Shown here: one piece after another, positions 27,690 to 36,706 of the stretch
How positions within the stretch are numbered: the stretch's first letter is position 1
How the letters are laid out: every line of letters begins with the position of its first letter
Source: Dehalococcoidia bacterium
Lineage (GTDB): Bacteria; Chloroflexota; Dehalococcoidia; DSTF01; JACRBR01
DNA: 64,000 nt
NCBI GenBank assembly: GCA_021731085.1
Contig: JAKFYB010000008.1
Span: 124,001 to 188,000 of the forward strand
Reading direction: 5' to 3'
Program-made: the position numbers and the translations under genes
The notes under the pieces: generated by a model
The model's input: only the letters and a program-made list of their open reading frames with translations
Databases searched by the model: none
What the model was told of the DNA's origin: nothing

Positions 27690-29066
27690 TCATGAAACTT
27701 CGCTGAGCGGCGGGCCGGGCCGGCGGCCCACCGACCACTTCGTTTCTAGATAGATGCTGACACCCGCGAGCGTGCCTAGCGCCAAGGCGATGAGGAATAG
27801 CACCGCAGTCACACCGAAAATATCGGCCACGGAGCCCGCCACGACTAGCGGCAGAATGCCGACGGCGTTCGCCAACACGACCTGGGCGGCGAAGACGCGG
27901 CCACGCTGCTCGGCGGGGGCGCGTTCGTGCAGGGTCGTCTGGGCGGGCGCATTCACGAGCGCATAGGCGAAGCCGACCGGGCCCGCGAACCCCATCGTCA
28001 GCAAGACGAGGATTGAGAGACCGCCGGCGCGGCCATCGTCCGAGAACGGATTGAGGTTCTCGGTCGTCTGGAGCCACTCGGCGAAGGGCTCGACCAGGCC
28101 AAGCGCGATGCAGCAGAGAGTGAGGCCCGTCAACCCGGCGATCACCGTACGCGTCTTCCCAAACCGCGCCGCGATTAACGGCAGCGCACGCAGTCCAATG
28201 ATCGCGCCGACACCGACCGGCGCGAAGATCGTCACCGCCTTATCCGGCGATATCTCCAGCACGGCCTGCATATAGCGCGGTACAAGCACCGCAAACAACA
28301 ACACCATCGAACTGCCGGCGGCGTAGTGAATGAGGGCCAGCGACGACACAGGATCCTTGCCGATCGTCCGCAGCGTGTTCATGTAGTCGCCGCCGGCACT
28401 GCGCAGCTCGCCGAACGTGGGCATGCTTCTATCCGGCGCCTCATCATCATCCACGATGGGTGGCATCAGCCATGCACACAGCACGGCGATTGCAAACATC
28501 GCCGAACCGATGATGAAGATCCATTCCGCACCGAGCGTCGGCAGCAAAATGGGCGCGAGAAAGATCATGCCGATGAGCTGCGAGCCTGTTACGGCCATGC
28601 TGAAAACACTGTTCGCCGCCATCAGCTGACTCTTCGGCACGACAGACGGCACGGTCACGGCGTCGGTAGTCCCGAAGAACTGGCTCGCCGTCGCGAAGAA
28701 CACGCTGATGACAATGAGGCCGACGAAGTGATCGCGCGAAAGCAGAAATGCGATGGCCAGCAACATCCGGGCGACGTTGGTGTAGATCAGCAACAGGCGC
28801 TTGCTCCAGAGGTCGACGATAACGCCTGAGAAGACGCCAAAGACGACGGACGGAATCACGAATGACAGTACGAGCACGGAGGTAAACGTCGATCCGTCGG
28901 TCAGGCTCGTAACGAGGACGAGCAGCGTGAAGAGGATGGCGTTCTGCGCCGACTGCGAGATCAGTTGGGCGAGCCACAAGAGCAGGAAGCTCTTGTGCAT
29001 CAGGACGGGCTTTTGCTTCTCCTCAAGCGGCTGGGCGCGCAAGACCTGCAGTTGCGGCGTCGCCAT
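27690..29066 (-). CDS. MFS transporter
   Basis: 458 residues, about 12 membrane helices. Opens with SFLLLWLAQLISQSAQNAIL and contains GVFSGVIVDLWSKRLLLIYT (loop 2-3 motif) and the signature APAEQRGRVFAAQVVLANAV, typical of the MFS_3/enterobactin-exporter-like group. Probably a drug or metabolite exporter; substrate unknown. Its ATG shares one base with the TGA of the preceding MFS gene. The frame is open far upstream but overlaps that gene. Confidence 0.9.
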   Translation of the reverse strand: MATPQLQVLRAQPLEEKQKPVLMHKSFLLLWLAQLISQSAQNAILFTLLVLVTSLTDGSTFTSVLVLSFVIPSVVFGVFSGVIVDLWSKRLLLIYTNVARMLLAIAFLLSRDHFVGLIVISVFFATASQFFGTTDAVTVPSVVPKSQLMAANSVFSMAVTGSQLIGMIFLAPILLPTLGAEWIFIIGSAMFAIAVLCAWLMPPIVDDDEAPDRSMPTFGELRSAGGDYMNTLRTIGKDPVSSLALIHYAAGSSMVLLFAVLVPRYMQAVLEISPDKAVTIFAPVGVGAIIGLRALPLIAARFGKTRTVIAGLTGLTLCCIALGLVEPFAEWLQTTENLNPFSDDGRAGGLSILVLLTMGFAGPVGFAYALVNAPAQTTLHERAPAEQRGRVFAAQVVLANAVGILPLVVAGSVADIFGVTAVLFLIALALGTLAGVSIYLETKWSVGRRPGPPLSEVS

Positions 29067-30418
29067 CAGTAGGCCCTCTTCGGCTCGGCGAGGTTCTTCC
29101 CTGAGTAGAACATCGCGGCGAGGCCGCAGACGACGGCGATGACGAAAAACATCGGCTCCACGCCGACGATATCCGCGAACAGACCCGTGAGGAGAATCGG
29201 AGGAATCGAAGCCAGGTTCGTCAGTACGCTCTGCGCCGCGAGTACGCGTCCCTGCATGTCCCTCGGTATGCGCTCGTTGACGATCGTGCGGGCGATGATG
29301 TTCACGAACGTAAACGAGAACGCCAGCACGGGCCCGAGCACTGCCGAGATCATGATACGCGCTGTGGTGTCGCCAAAGGGACCGGGGTCGAACAGGCCGA
29401 AGGGGTTCAGGCGTTGCAGCGCATCGCCGATCGGCCCGACGAATGCCAGCAAACCGATGCAGACAAGCATTGCCGCGAACGAACCGCCGAGGCTCCACCA
29501 CGGCGACATGCGAGTTGAGACGTTGGCGACGATGCGCATCGCAAGCCAGATGCCAATAGCGGCAGGAGCGGCGACGAAGATTATGTTCTCTGGGCTCATA
29601 CCCAGCACCTGCGTCGCATAGCGCGGAAGCAGCGTTGCTACAACCAGGCCAGCCGTGTTTGCCAGCACAAGCGTCACGACGCTTATGTAAGCGACCGAAT
29701 CCTTTGTAAGGCGACTCCATGCCTCCGCGAAACGTTCGCGCGTCTCGGCGATCGTGACGTCGACGGTCGAGATTGGGCCGCCGAGACCGGGGATGCTCAT
29801 GAAGGCGGCCGCGGCGAGTGCGAACATGATGGCGCAGACGATGGCGAGCGGGGCAGGGCCGACCGTCCAGAGGAACAGCGTCGGCAAAATCATCAGCCCG
29901 ATGATCTGGGAGATCAGGGAGCCGAGGTTGTTCACTGAGTTCGCGGACGCGTACTCATCGGGCTCGACGACAGCGGGAAGAGCAGCTCCTTCGGCCGGGC
30001 CCGAGAACTGTGAGCCGACGGCGAAGACAACGGCGATGATGTAGATGACGAGCACGTTGTCGGTCGAGAGCGCGAGGAGGACGCAGAGGCCGGCGCGGAC
30101 GGCGTTCGTGCCAGCGAGCACCACGCCTTTCGGCATGTTGTCGACCATCGCGCCGGAGATCGTGCCGAGCAGCGCGCTCGGAGCGATGTACGCGACGACG
30201 AAGAGGCTGCTGGCGAAGCTCTTGCCCGTCGCGTTCACGACGAGGATGAGCATCGTGTAGACGACGGCGTTGACGGGAATGGAAGACAGCAGCCGCGCGA
30301 GCCACAGCTTGCGGTAGCCGTCCTTCTCGAAGAGGGAGCGCTCACCGACAAGCGACGACAGCCGCAGCATTGCTGAGCGCCCGTATGCACTCGCCCGCTC
30401 GGCGTCCACGCGATTCAT
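29066..30418 (-). CDS. MFS transporter (second of a tandem pair)
   Basis: 450 residues, about 12 membrane helices. ISGAMVDNMPKGVVLAGTNA and ERIPRDMQGRVLAAQSVLTN align with the same places in its neighbour, so the two are diverged tandem paralogues. The stop overlaps the next ATG by one base (TGATG), favouring coupled translation. They may act as two carriers or as a paired exporter. Confidence 0.9.
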   Translation of the reverse strand: MNRVDAERASAYGRSAMLRLSSLVGERSLFEKDGYRKLWLARLLSSIPVNAVVYTMLILVVNATGKSFASSLFVVAYIAPSALLGTISGAMVDNMPKGVVLAGTNAVRAGLCVLLALSTDNVLVIYIIAVVFAVGSQFSGPAEGAALPAVVEPDEYASANSVNNLGSLISQIIGLMILPTLFLWTVGPAPLAIVCAIMFALAAAAFMSIPGLGGPISTVDVTIAETRERFAEAWSRLTKDSVAYISVVTLVLANTAGLVVATLLPRYATQVLGMSPENIIFVAAPAAIGIWLAMRIVANVSTRMSPWWSLGGSFAAMLVCIGLLAFVGPIGDALQRLNPFGLFDPGPFGDTTARIMISAVLGPVLAFSFTFVNIIARTIVNERIPRDMQGRVLAAQSVLTNLASIPPILLTGLFADIVGVEPMFFVIAVVCGLAAMFYSGKNLAEPKRAY

Positions 30419-30657
30419 CCGTCACGCTCCATCACGACGCGAAGCTGTTCCGGATCGACTTCGGGCCCGCGGCTGATGAAGGCCTTCAGGCGCTTCTCCA
30501 GCGTGCGGCGCTCGATAAGCACGCGGTGCTTGCACGTCCGGCATGTCACACCGATGTCGGCCCCCACGCGCACCACCTCCCACTCGAATCCGCCGCACGG
30601 ATGCGGCTTACGCAACCGCAGGACGTCGCCCATCCGGAAGTCGACAATCTCAGACAC
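30415..30657 (-). CDS. DUF951 family protein
   Basis: 80 residues with VDFRMGDVLRLRKPHPCGGF, WEVVRVGADIGVTC and CRTCKHRVLIERRTLEK, the cysteine pattern and order of DUF951 (PF06107). Likely a small zinc-binding, possibly nucleic-acid-binding protein. It overlaps the downstream MFS gene by 4 nt and pyrF by 8 nt, so it is in the pyrF-murI operon. Confidence 0.9.
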   Translation of the reverse strand: MSEIVDFRMGDVLRLRKPHPCGGFEWEVVRVGADIGVTCRTCKHRVLIERRTLEKRLKAFISRGPEVDPEQLRVVMERDG

Positions 30658-31498
30658 TGGCGACTAACTCGAACCCCATCTGCGCGCGCACGATGTTGAT
30701 CTCGTCGCGAAGGCGCAGGGCTTCACGCCGTGCAGCCTGCGGGAAGTCCGCGCCCTTCGACGCATACGTTACTCCCCGCGACGCACTCACAAGAATTCCG
30801 AGTCCGCGCTTGTCGAGTCCCGCGCGCACGGCAGCCTCGAGCGAACCGGCCTGCGCACCGATGCCCGGCAGCAGGAGCGGTGTATCAGGGCATAGTTCCC
30901 GAAGACGGCGCATCTCGTCCGGATACGTCGCACCCGTGACCATGCCAACGTTGCCGTGAGCGTCCCACGATCGGCATCGTTCCGCGACGACTTCGTATAG
31001 CGGTTTGCTACCGGCTTCCGTCGCTACGGGCAGGTCTTGCAGGTCGCCGGCGCCCGGATTCGATGTGCGCGTGACGACGAACACACCATGCTGCGGCCGT
31101 TCTATCCATGGCACGATCGAGTCGTGGCCGAGGTACGCGTTCACGGTCGAAGCATCGAAGCCGAGGTCGTCGAAGAGCGCGCGCACGTACGCACGGGCGG
31201 TGTGCTCTACATCGCCGCGCTTTGCGTCCGCGAGCGTGATGATGTGCGGCGGGATCGCGGCCAGCGTCTCGCGCAGTGCGGCGTACCCGCGCTCGGGCCC
31301 GAGACCTTCGTAGAACGCGACGTTGGGCTTATATGCGCAGACGAGGTCGCTGGTGGCTTCGATGATCGCGTGGTTGAAGGCGGCGACATCGTCCGGGCCG
31401 AACCCTTCGGGCATCAGCGATAGCTCCGGGTCGAGGCCGACACAGAGCAGGCTGCCGCTCTTTTGCCACGCGGCCTCAAGCTTCTCTCGATACGTCAT
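30650..31498 (-). CDS. pyrF: Orotidine 5'-phosphate decarboxylase
   Basis: Final step of UMP synthesis. 282 residues of the longer type-2 OMPDC subfamily. LCVGLDPELSLMP opens the barrel, LADAKRGDVEHTA carries the catalytic Lys-Asp network, and GMVTGATYPDEM and LLPGIGAQAG bind the phosphate. Overlaps murI by 4 nt and DUF951 by 8 nt. Confidence 0.95.
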   Translation of the reverse strand: MTYREKLEAAWQKSGSLLCVGLDPELSLMPEGFGPDDVAAFNHAIIEATSDLVCAYKPNVAFYEGLGPERGYAALRETLAAIPPHIITLADAKRGDVEHTARAYVRALFDDLGFDASTVNAYLGHDSIVPWIERPQHGVFVVTRTSNPGAGDLQDLPVATEAGSKPLYEVVAERCRSWDAHGNVGMVTGATYPDEMRRLRELCPDTPLLLPGIGAQAGSLEAAVRAGLDKRGLGILVSASRGVTYASKGADFPQAARREALRLRDEINIVRAQMGFELVASV

Positions 31499-32280
31499 CG
31501 TGCTAGTGCTTCCTCTCCTGCTAACCGGGCCCTCACTGTTTCGAACCGCGACGCGTCTCCACTACAGATGTACTGAGCAGTCCCGCCTGACGCTCGCTGG
31601 TCGCGCAGGTCGCCTTCATCGAGAAGTTTCGCCACCTGGCGCGCGATCGCCTCCGAAGGCTCGATCACGGTCGCATCCTCACCGAGCGCACGTTCGAACG
31701 CGGCGCGCAGGAAGGCGTAGTGCGTGCAGCCGAGGGCGAGCACGTCCGCGCCGGCCGCGCGTGTCGCATCAGCGTACCGCTGTACGAGCGTGATCGAGTC
31801 GGGCGTATCGAGGTCGCCCGACTCGACGGCGTCCGCGAGGCCGGGCGCTTCGATGACGGTAACTCGCACATCGCGGCCATGGCGGTCGATGAGGCGGGCG
31901 AGCTTTTCGCCGCGCGCGGTGCCGGGCGTCGTAAGGAGCGCAACCGATCCTGTCTCCGTGCGCTCGGCTGCGGGCTTCAGAGCCGGCTCGGTGCCGACGA
32001 ATGGCACAGCGAACGTCTCGCGCAGGTGGGCGATGGCGGCGCTTGTCGCGGTGTTGCAGGCGACGACGACGAGCTTCACGCCCTTCGCCCGCAGTTCGCG
32101 CGTGATCGCCTCGGCGCGGGCGCGAACCTCGTCCTGCGAGCGCTGGCCGTAGGGAAAGTGCGCGGTGTCGGCGTAGTAGAGGATGTCTTCGCCGGGAAGC
32201 AACCGATGCACTGCGGCGAGGACGGCGAGGCCGCCCACGCCGGAGTCGAACATCCCGATGGGAGCGGTCGCCTCTGGCAT
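31495..32280 (-). CDS. murI: Glutamate racemase
   Basis: Supplies D-glutamate for peptidoglycan. 261 residues with GMFDSGVGGLAVL, the two catalytic cysteines in VVACNTATSAAI and LALGCTHYAFLR, and ILYYADTAHFPYG. Start at ATG 32280; the frame stays open upstream but without conserved sequence. First gene of murI-pyrF-DUF951-MFS-MFS. Confidence 0.95.
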   Translation of the reverse strand: MPEATAPIGMFDSGVGGLAVLAAVHRLLPGEDILYYADTAHFPYGQRSQDEVRARAEAITRELRAKGVKLVVVACNTATSAAIAHLRETFAVPFVGTEPALKPAAERTETGSVALLTTPGTARGEKLARLIDRHGRDVRVTVIEAPGLADAVESGDLDTPDSITLVQRYADATRAAGADVLALGCTHYAFLRAAFERALGEDATVIEPSEAIARQVAKLLDEGDLRDQRASGGTAQYICSGDASRFETVRARLAGEEALAR

Positions 32281-32416
32281 GTCCACAGATCGTATCAGAA
32301 GAGTGCAAACGGCTTCGCCGTCGATATCATGTCCCGCGAGATGCGGCGCGAGCGGGCGTCCCTGTAGCGCGTTTCGGATCGAGTGACCGCGAGTTGGCGC
32401 ACGAGGATGGGATGAG

Positions 32417-32671
32417 ATGGCAGGATTCGGGACGACGGCAGCTCTCATTACGATTCTGATCGCTGCCCTCGTCGCGGTGCCGGGACTGCTTGCATCCCGC
32501 GGTGGGCGCGTGGGCCGCATGTTTCGCAGCTTTGGGAAGGCAGGCGGCGAGGTTGCGGCAACGCTGCCACCAACTGCGGGGCGACCTGCTGGCGCCCGAT
32601 TCTGCACCGAGTGCGGTTCGACGCTCGGCGTCAGTGCCACCTTCTGTACGCAGTGTGGGGCGCGGCTCTAA
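32417..32671 (+). CDS. Small membrane-anchored zinc-ribbon protein
   Basis: 84 residues. An N-terminal membrane helix (TTAALITILIAALVAVPGLL) and a C-terminal zinc ribbon, FCTECGSTLGVSATFCTQCG, with four cysteines as CxxC-x12-CxxC. A double-zinc-ribbon-like tail on a membrane anchor; function unknown. Diverges from murI; the 136-nt gap holds no clear promoter. Confidence 0.7.
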   Translation: MAGFGTTAALITILIAALVAVPGLLASRGGRVGRMFRSFGKAGGEVAATLPPTAGRPAGARFCTECGSTLGVSATFCTQCGARL

Positions 32672-32682
32672 CGCGACGCCGA

Positions 32683-32703
32683 ATCACCAATCTCCGATCA
32701 CGT
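32683..32703. repeat. Heptanucleotide array (3 units)
   Basis: ATCACCA, ATCTCCG, ATCACGT, starting 12 nt after the zinc-ribbon stop and crossing the stop of the convergent lipoprotein gene. Confidence 0.6.
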
Positions 32704-33696
32704 CTTCGTCCAGGTCACACCGCCGTTGGTCGTTGTCCACGTGCCCTCCGGCGTAGTAATGCTGCCGTTGTCGGCGCTCGTGAAATTGATCGCGTCGACA
32801 GGCACGCCCGCGTTCAAACCCGTGACGACGACCTCCTGCCAGTTGTGGCCGCCATCGGTCGATCGCAGCAGGTTGTGGCCGGCGCTGTTGAGGCCAAGCC
32901 ACCCGTCGTCGAGGTTCTGGAAGAAGAGCGCGCGAGCGCCGTTGCCGTTCGGCAGTTGGCCCACGCCTGACTCTGCCGGCGGATTGCCGAGCGTCGTGCG
33001 GCTGATCAGCACCCATGATGCGCCGCCATCATCGCTGCGGAATAGGAACTTCTCGTTGCTGCCCGCCGCAGCGCCGCCGTTACAGATCTGCCACTTCGTC
33101 TGGCCCCTTGTGAAGCCGACGCTCGCCGTCAGCGCCTGACCTTCGAGCGAGGTACGCAGTGTGCACGCGTCCTCGAGCGCGACGTTGGTGTTCCAGTCGA
33201 TCTGGCCACAGCGGTGGATGAGGTGCTGGCCCGGGTATCCGGCAAGCTCGTTGATCTCGATGAGCGCGTATCGCGGCGCCTTCGAAGTCAATGCGTCCGG
33301 CACGAGCAGGAACTGGTTCACGCTGCCGTCCGTAACGGTGACGATGCCGTGGATGGCGACGTCGCCGAGGACGAAGGCCTCAGGCGCACCCTCGGACTGC
33401 GGGCATGTACGAGATGTCGCCACAAGATAGAGATAGCCGTTCATGCCGTACGACGGTGGGCGGCCGAAATCATCGCCACGGACGAAGACGGCGAGTTGGC
33501 CAGCCGGTGGAAACGCATCGCCGGGATCGGCAGCGTAGGCGCTGAACGTGGTGTTGTCGGCGCCGATGCCGCTCTGGTCGTTGGCGACGTTGAGCTTCCC
33601 CGAGCCGACGAGCGTGCACGAAGCAGCGAACACCGCGCCAACTCCAAGAACGAGCACTAATATGCGCAGGGCGAGGGTATGACTGGACGCGATCAT
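32698..33696 (-). CDS. Exported lipoprotein with BNR/Ycf48-like repeats
   Basis: 332 residues from ATG 33696, with AGGAGG 8 nt upstream. Signal peptide ends LGVGAVFAASC, a lipobox. The C-terminal half has two beta-propeller-like units: FLFRSDDGGASWVLIS and LLRSTDGGHNWQEVVV, and a third ends TTTNGGVTWTKT, the SxDGGxxW Asp-box motif. Likely a surface sensor or adhesin-like protein. Longer upstream frame rejected. Confidence 0.75.
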   Translation of the reverse strand: MIASSHTLALRILVLVLGVGAVFAASCTLVGSGKLNVANDQSGIGADNTTFSAYAADPGDAFPPAGQLAVFVRGDDFGRPPSYGMNGYLYLVATSRTCPQSEGAPEAFVLGDVAIHGIVTVTDGSVNQFLLVPDALTSKAPRYALIEINELAGYPGQHLIHRCGQIDWNTNVALEDACTLRTSLEGQALTASVGFTRGQTKWQICNGGAAAGSNEKFLFRSDDGGASWVLISRTTLGNPPAESGVGQLPNGNGARALFFQNLDDGWLGLNSAGHNLLRSTDGGHNWQEVVVTGLNAGVPVDAINFTSADNGSITTPEGTWTTTNGGVTWTKT

Positions 33697-33892
33697 CTGC
33701 GGGACCTCCTGATCGCTAGGGAGAGGATGTGCCTGTCTAGGCACAGTATGCCCTACCAGGAGGAGCGCGTCGCAAGAATCTGCAGCATCTGACGCACCGA
33801 CGACACCGTATCTAACGGAAGAGGCGCGTGAAGGATCGTGCCTGTCATCAATTCGGCAGGCACGACGAACGGAGTGGGATACCCTGCAAACT

Positions 33893-35440
33893 GTGACTCG
33901 ACAACCCCTCCGCGGCATAGTGGCTCGAAGCGCTGCGTTCTTTGCCGCGACCGTGCTCGTCTTCTCAGCCTGCTCCGGCGACAATGCGGCGGATCCGACA
34001 CCGACTCCAACCTCCCCGACGCCGGCCGCAACGGCCAGTCCACCGCCGAGCCCTACAACGGCTCCCGTCGTCATAGCGCCACTGGAGTGGGAGTCGTGCC
34101 ACGAATCCTTTGAGTGCGCGGAGATCACAGTGCCGCTGGACTACGCAGATCCGGCGGTGGGCAACGTGACGCTGCCGCTAATTCGGCGTTTGGCGATGGA
34201 AACAGATAATCGAATTGGTTCGCTGCTCGTGAATCCTGGCGGACCCGGCGTCTCGGGCGTGGACTTCGTGCGCAACGCTTCGACGCTGTACTCCGAAGAT
34301 GTCCGAGCGCGCTTCGATATCGTCGGCTGGGATCCACGCGGCGTGGGCGGTAGTGCGCCCGCCGTCAACTGTCTCGAAGACCTCGATCCGTTCGTCTCCG
34401 CTGACCCGTCGCCGGACAGCATCGCGGAACAGCAAGCGCAGGACGCTGTCGCGAAGGACTTTGCGGATGCCTGCGCCGCCGAGAGCGGCGACATCATCCC
34501 CTACCTCGCGACGGAATACACGGCACGAGACATGGATGCGATCCGTGAGGCGCTCGGCGACGAGAAACTGACGTACTTCGGGTACTCGTACGGCACCTTC
34601 CTGGGCGCGATCTATGCAGACCTGTTTCCAGATCGGATCAGGGCCCTCGTGCTCGACGCAGCCGTTGACCCGTCGATCACGGCGCAGGAAGACGCCAAGA
34701 ATCAGGTGGTTGGTTTTGAAACATCGCTCAACGCCTTCCTTACCGCGTGCGAGGCCGAGCCCGACTGCGCATTCCACTACGCCGACAATCCTGCTGCTGC
34801 GTACGACGCACTGATGCTATCGCTCGATGCAAAGCCCGCTTACGGCGACGGAACGATCGAGGTCGGCGTTGCAATCGCAGAGTTGGGCGTACTGTCCGCG
34901 CTCTACAGCGAGGCCCAGTGGCCGGCGCTCGCGGAAGCATTGGCCGCAGCGGAGGCGGGCGACGGATCGGCGCTGCTGGAGATGTCGACGTTCATCACCG
35001 GCCGTTACGGCGCGGCGAACTACACCGACGAACTCGAACAGCGCATCGCGATCAGTTGCGTCGATTCGCAGCGCCTTACGTACGATGAGAAGGTGGCACT
35101 GCAGGCAGAGCTAGCGATCCTTGCGCCGCGCTTCGGCGATCCTGGCATCGGTCCCGCGGGCGACCCGTGTGACTTCTGGCCGGTGCCATCACTGCGCGAT
35201 CCGAAGCGCATAACAGCGCCAGGCTCGCCGCCGATCCTCGTCGTTGGCACAACGGGCGACCCCGCGACGCCGTACCAACAGGCGGTTTCGTTGGCGAAGC
35301 AGCTCTCGCAGGGCGTACTGCTGACGCTGAACGGCGAACAGCACACGGCATACGGCGGTGTCAGCGACTGCATCGACAGCGCCGTCGATGCGTACCTCAT
35401 CGACCTCGTCCCACCGGCCGACGGCACTGTCTGCGACTAA
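33893..35440 (+). CDS. Exported S33-family alpha/beta-hydrolase (tripeptidyl-aminopeptidase-like)
   Basis: 515 residues from GTG 33893. Lipobox LVFSAC (C27), then a Pro/Thr-rich spacer, then the hydrolase: LLVNPGGPGVSGVDF (oxyanion), VGWDPRGVGGS, nucleophile S232 in YFGYSYGTFLGAIYAD, acid in VVGTTGDPATPY and histidine in NGEQHTAYG. The C-terminal TAP-like domain is present. Such enzymes release short peptides from N-termini outside the cell. Confidence 0.9.
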   Translation: MTRQPLRGIVARSAAFFAATVLVFSACSGDNAADPTPTPTSPTPAATASPPPSPTTAPVVIAPLEWESCHESFECAEITVPLDYADPAVGNVTLPLIRRLAMETDNRIGSLLVNPGGPGVSGVDFVRNASTLYSEDVRARFDIVGWDPRGVGGSAPAVNCLEDLDPFVSADPSPDSIAEQQAQDAVAKDFADACAAESGDIIPYLATEYTARDMDAIREALGDEKLTYFGYSYGTFLGAIYADLFPDRIRALVLDAAVDPSITAQEDAKNQVVGFETSLNAFLTACEAEPDCAFHYADNPAAAYDALMLSLDAKPAYGDGTIEVGVAIAELGVLSALYSEAQWPALAEALAAAEAGDGSALLEMSTFITGRYGAANYTDELEQRIAISCVDSQRLTYDEKVALQAELAILAPRFGDPGIGPAGDPCDFWPVPSLRDPKRITAPGSPPILVVGTTGDPATPYQQAVSLAKQLSQGVLLTLNGEQHTAYGGVSDCIDSAVDAYLIDLVPPADGTVCD

Positions 35441-35448
35441 GGCAGAAC

Positions 35449-35484
35449 GCTGGAAGCCGGTGATCACATCGACCGGCTTCCAGC
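35449..35484. terminator. Perfect 13-bp hairpin between two convergent genes
   Basis: GCTGGAAGCCGGT (35449-35461), a 10-nt loop, ACCGGCTTCCAGC (35472-35484). It lies 9 nt after the S33 stop and 7 nt after the arsM stop of the other strand, so a shared bidirectional terminator is likely, though no long U-tract follows on either side. Confidence 0.6.
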
Positions 35485-35491
35485 ATCCAAA

Positions 35492-36262
35492 TCAAGATCC
35501 TAACGAGCAGCATGTCGGGCCGCAGCAGGATCCCTCGTCCGCCGACTTGAACGCGGAGATCGTCGCGGAGAACCACGGCTTGGAACCGATCTTGGATCGC
35601 GAGTCGATGCGCGCCTCGGCGAAACCGGCGGCCTTCATGCGGGCCAGGTAGTCGTCTTCGAGCAACGCGCCTGATGCGCAGCCGGCCCACAGTGAGAGGT
35701 CGTTGGTTTCGGCTTCGGTGAGCTCGCGGGAAAGAAGGACGTCGGACACATGGAAGCGGCCGCCCGCCTTCAACACGCGGTGCGACTCGCGGAAGACGGC
35801 GTCCTTGTCGGGCGAGAGGTTGATCACGCAGTTGGAGATGATGACGTCAACGGTGCCGTCGTCGATCGGCATCGACTCCATCTCGCCCTTGCGAAACTCG
35901 ACGTTCTTCGCGCCCAGCTCGTCGCGATTCTTGTTGGCGAGCGCGAGCATCTCGTCCGTCATGTCGAGGCCGATCACGCGGCCGGTTTCGCCGACGGCCT
36001 TCGCCGAGAGGAAGCAGTCGAGCCCCGCGCCGGAGCCGAGGTCGAGCACAGTCTCGCTCGTCTTCAGCCCAGCGATCGCCGTCGGGTTCCCGCAGCCGAA
36101 CGACGCGACGGTCTCAGGCATGCCCTTGATGTCGTCGAGGAGGTAGAGCTTCTCTTTGTAGTCATTCACGTCTTCGGGGCCGCAACACGATGAAGCCTTG
36201 ACCGCGCGCTCGCCGTAGAACTCCTTCACCGCGCCTTTGATTTCGTCTGCTGTTCGTGCCAT
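35492..36262 (-). CDS. arsM: Arsenite S-adenosylmethyltransferase
   Basis: 256 residues. Methylates As(III) with SAM. Conserved cysteines: the CC pair in KASSCCGPED, C in ISNCVINLSPDK and C in LWAGCASGA. SAM site VLDLGSGAGLDCFLSA. The C-terminus carries another SCCGPTCC cluster. Start at ATG 36262. It follows arsR in the same direction after a 100-nt gap with a palindrome. Confidence 0.95.
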   Translation of the reverse strand: MARTADEIKGAVKEFYGERAVKASSCCGPEDVNDYKEKLYLLDDIKGMPETVASFGCGNPTAIAGLKTSETVLDLGSGAGLDCFLSAKAVGETGRVIGLDMTDEMLALANKNRDELGAKNVEFRKGEMESMPIDDGTVDVIISNCVINLSPDKDAVFRESHRVLKAGGRFHVSDVLLSRELTEAETNDLSLWAGCASGALLEDDYLARMKAAGFAEARIDSRSKIGSKPWFSATISAFKSADEGSCCGPTCCSLGS

Positions 36263-36292
36263 CTCGTCCGTCCTTTCTTGCGGCTGCGCCGC

Positions 36293-36315
36293 CGCGGGCT
36301 GAAAGCCCGCGCTCC
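36293..36315. repeat. Palindromic repeat between arsR and arsM
   Basis: CGCGGGCT/AGCCCGCG arms with a GAAA-type loop, followed by CTCC instead of CTAC. It lies in the arsR-arsM gap, just upstream of the arsM ribosome-binding region. Confidence 0.85.
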
Positions 36316-36362
36316 GCTTCCTATCGCTTATTTCCGATACGGCGGCCAAACGAAGACGCGCG

Positions 36363-36668
36363 CTAGCAGCACGCCTCGCTCAGTGCGCCGAATTCGCGCT
36401 TTAACCACTCGAGCGCTTTGGGCTCGAGGCAGTAGCAGGTGTTCGGACCCTCGATTGTGCCGCGTACGATGCCGCCGTCCTTCAGCACCTTCAGGTGCTC
36501 CGACACCGTCGACTGCGCCAGCGGCAGCTCGTCGACCAGGTCGCCGGTCACGCACGTCTGCCGCGCGCCGAGCAGCTTCACGATGCGGAAGCGTGCCGGA
36601 TGCGCGATCGCCCGCAGCATGGCGACGGTCTTTGCTTCGTCCCGGGTCGTCTCAATCACCTTCATCAT
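36363..36668 (-). CDS. arsR: ArsR-family metalloregulator
   Basis: 101 residues with an HTH (LPLAQSTVSEHLKVLKDGGI) and wing TIEGPNTCYCLEPKAL. Candidate As(III) ligands are C in GARQTCVTGDL, the CYC pair and the terminal ACC. It should repress the arsR-arsM operon and let go on binding arsenite. Start at ATG 36668 (or the adjacent ATG 36665). Confidence 0.92.
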   Translation of the reverse strand: MMKVIETTRDEAKTVAMLRAIAHPARFRIVKLLGARQTCVTGDLVDELPLAQSTVSEHLKVLKDGGIVRGTIEGPNTCYCLEPKALEWLKREFGALSEACC

Positions 36669-36701
36669 CGGAAATTTACGATATAAGTCGGCGAAAGTCA
36701 A
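36667..36701 (-). promoter_or_regulatory. arsR promoter with overlapping ATCG/CGAT operator
   Basis: Minus strand TTGACT (36701-36696), a 17-nt spacer and TAAATT (36678-36673). The start site would fall at or within a few bases of the arsR ATG, so the mRNA would be leaderless. An inverted repeat ATCG-N8-CGAT (36667-36682) covers the -10 and the start codon, a good ArsR site. Confidence 0.6.
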
Positions 36702-36706
36702 GCCGG

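Noticed and set aside
29067-29720. N-terminal extension of the downstream MFS ORF to 29720
   Set aside because: The extra part lies inside the preceding MFS gene in another frame and contains no membrane-protein pattern; the ATG at 29066 with the TGATG overlap is the natural start.
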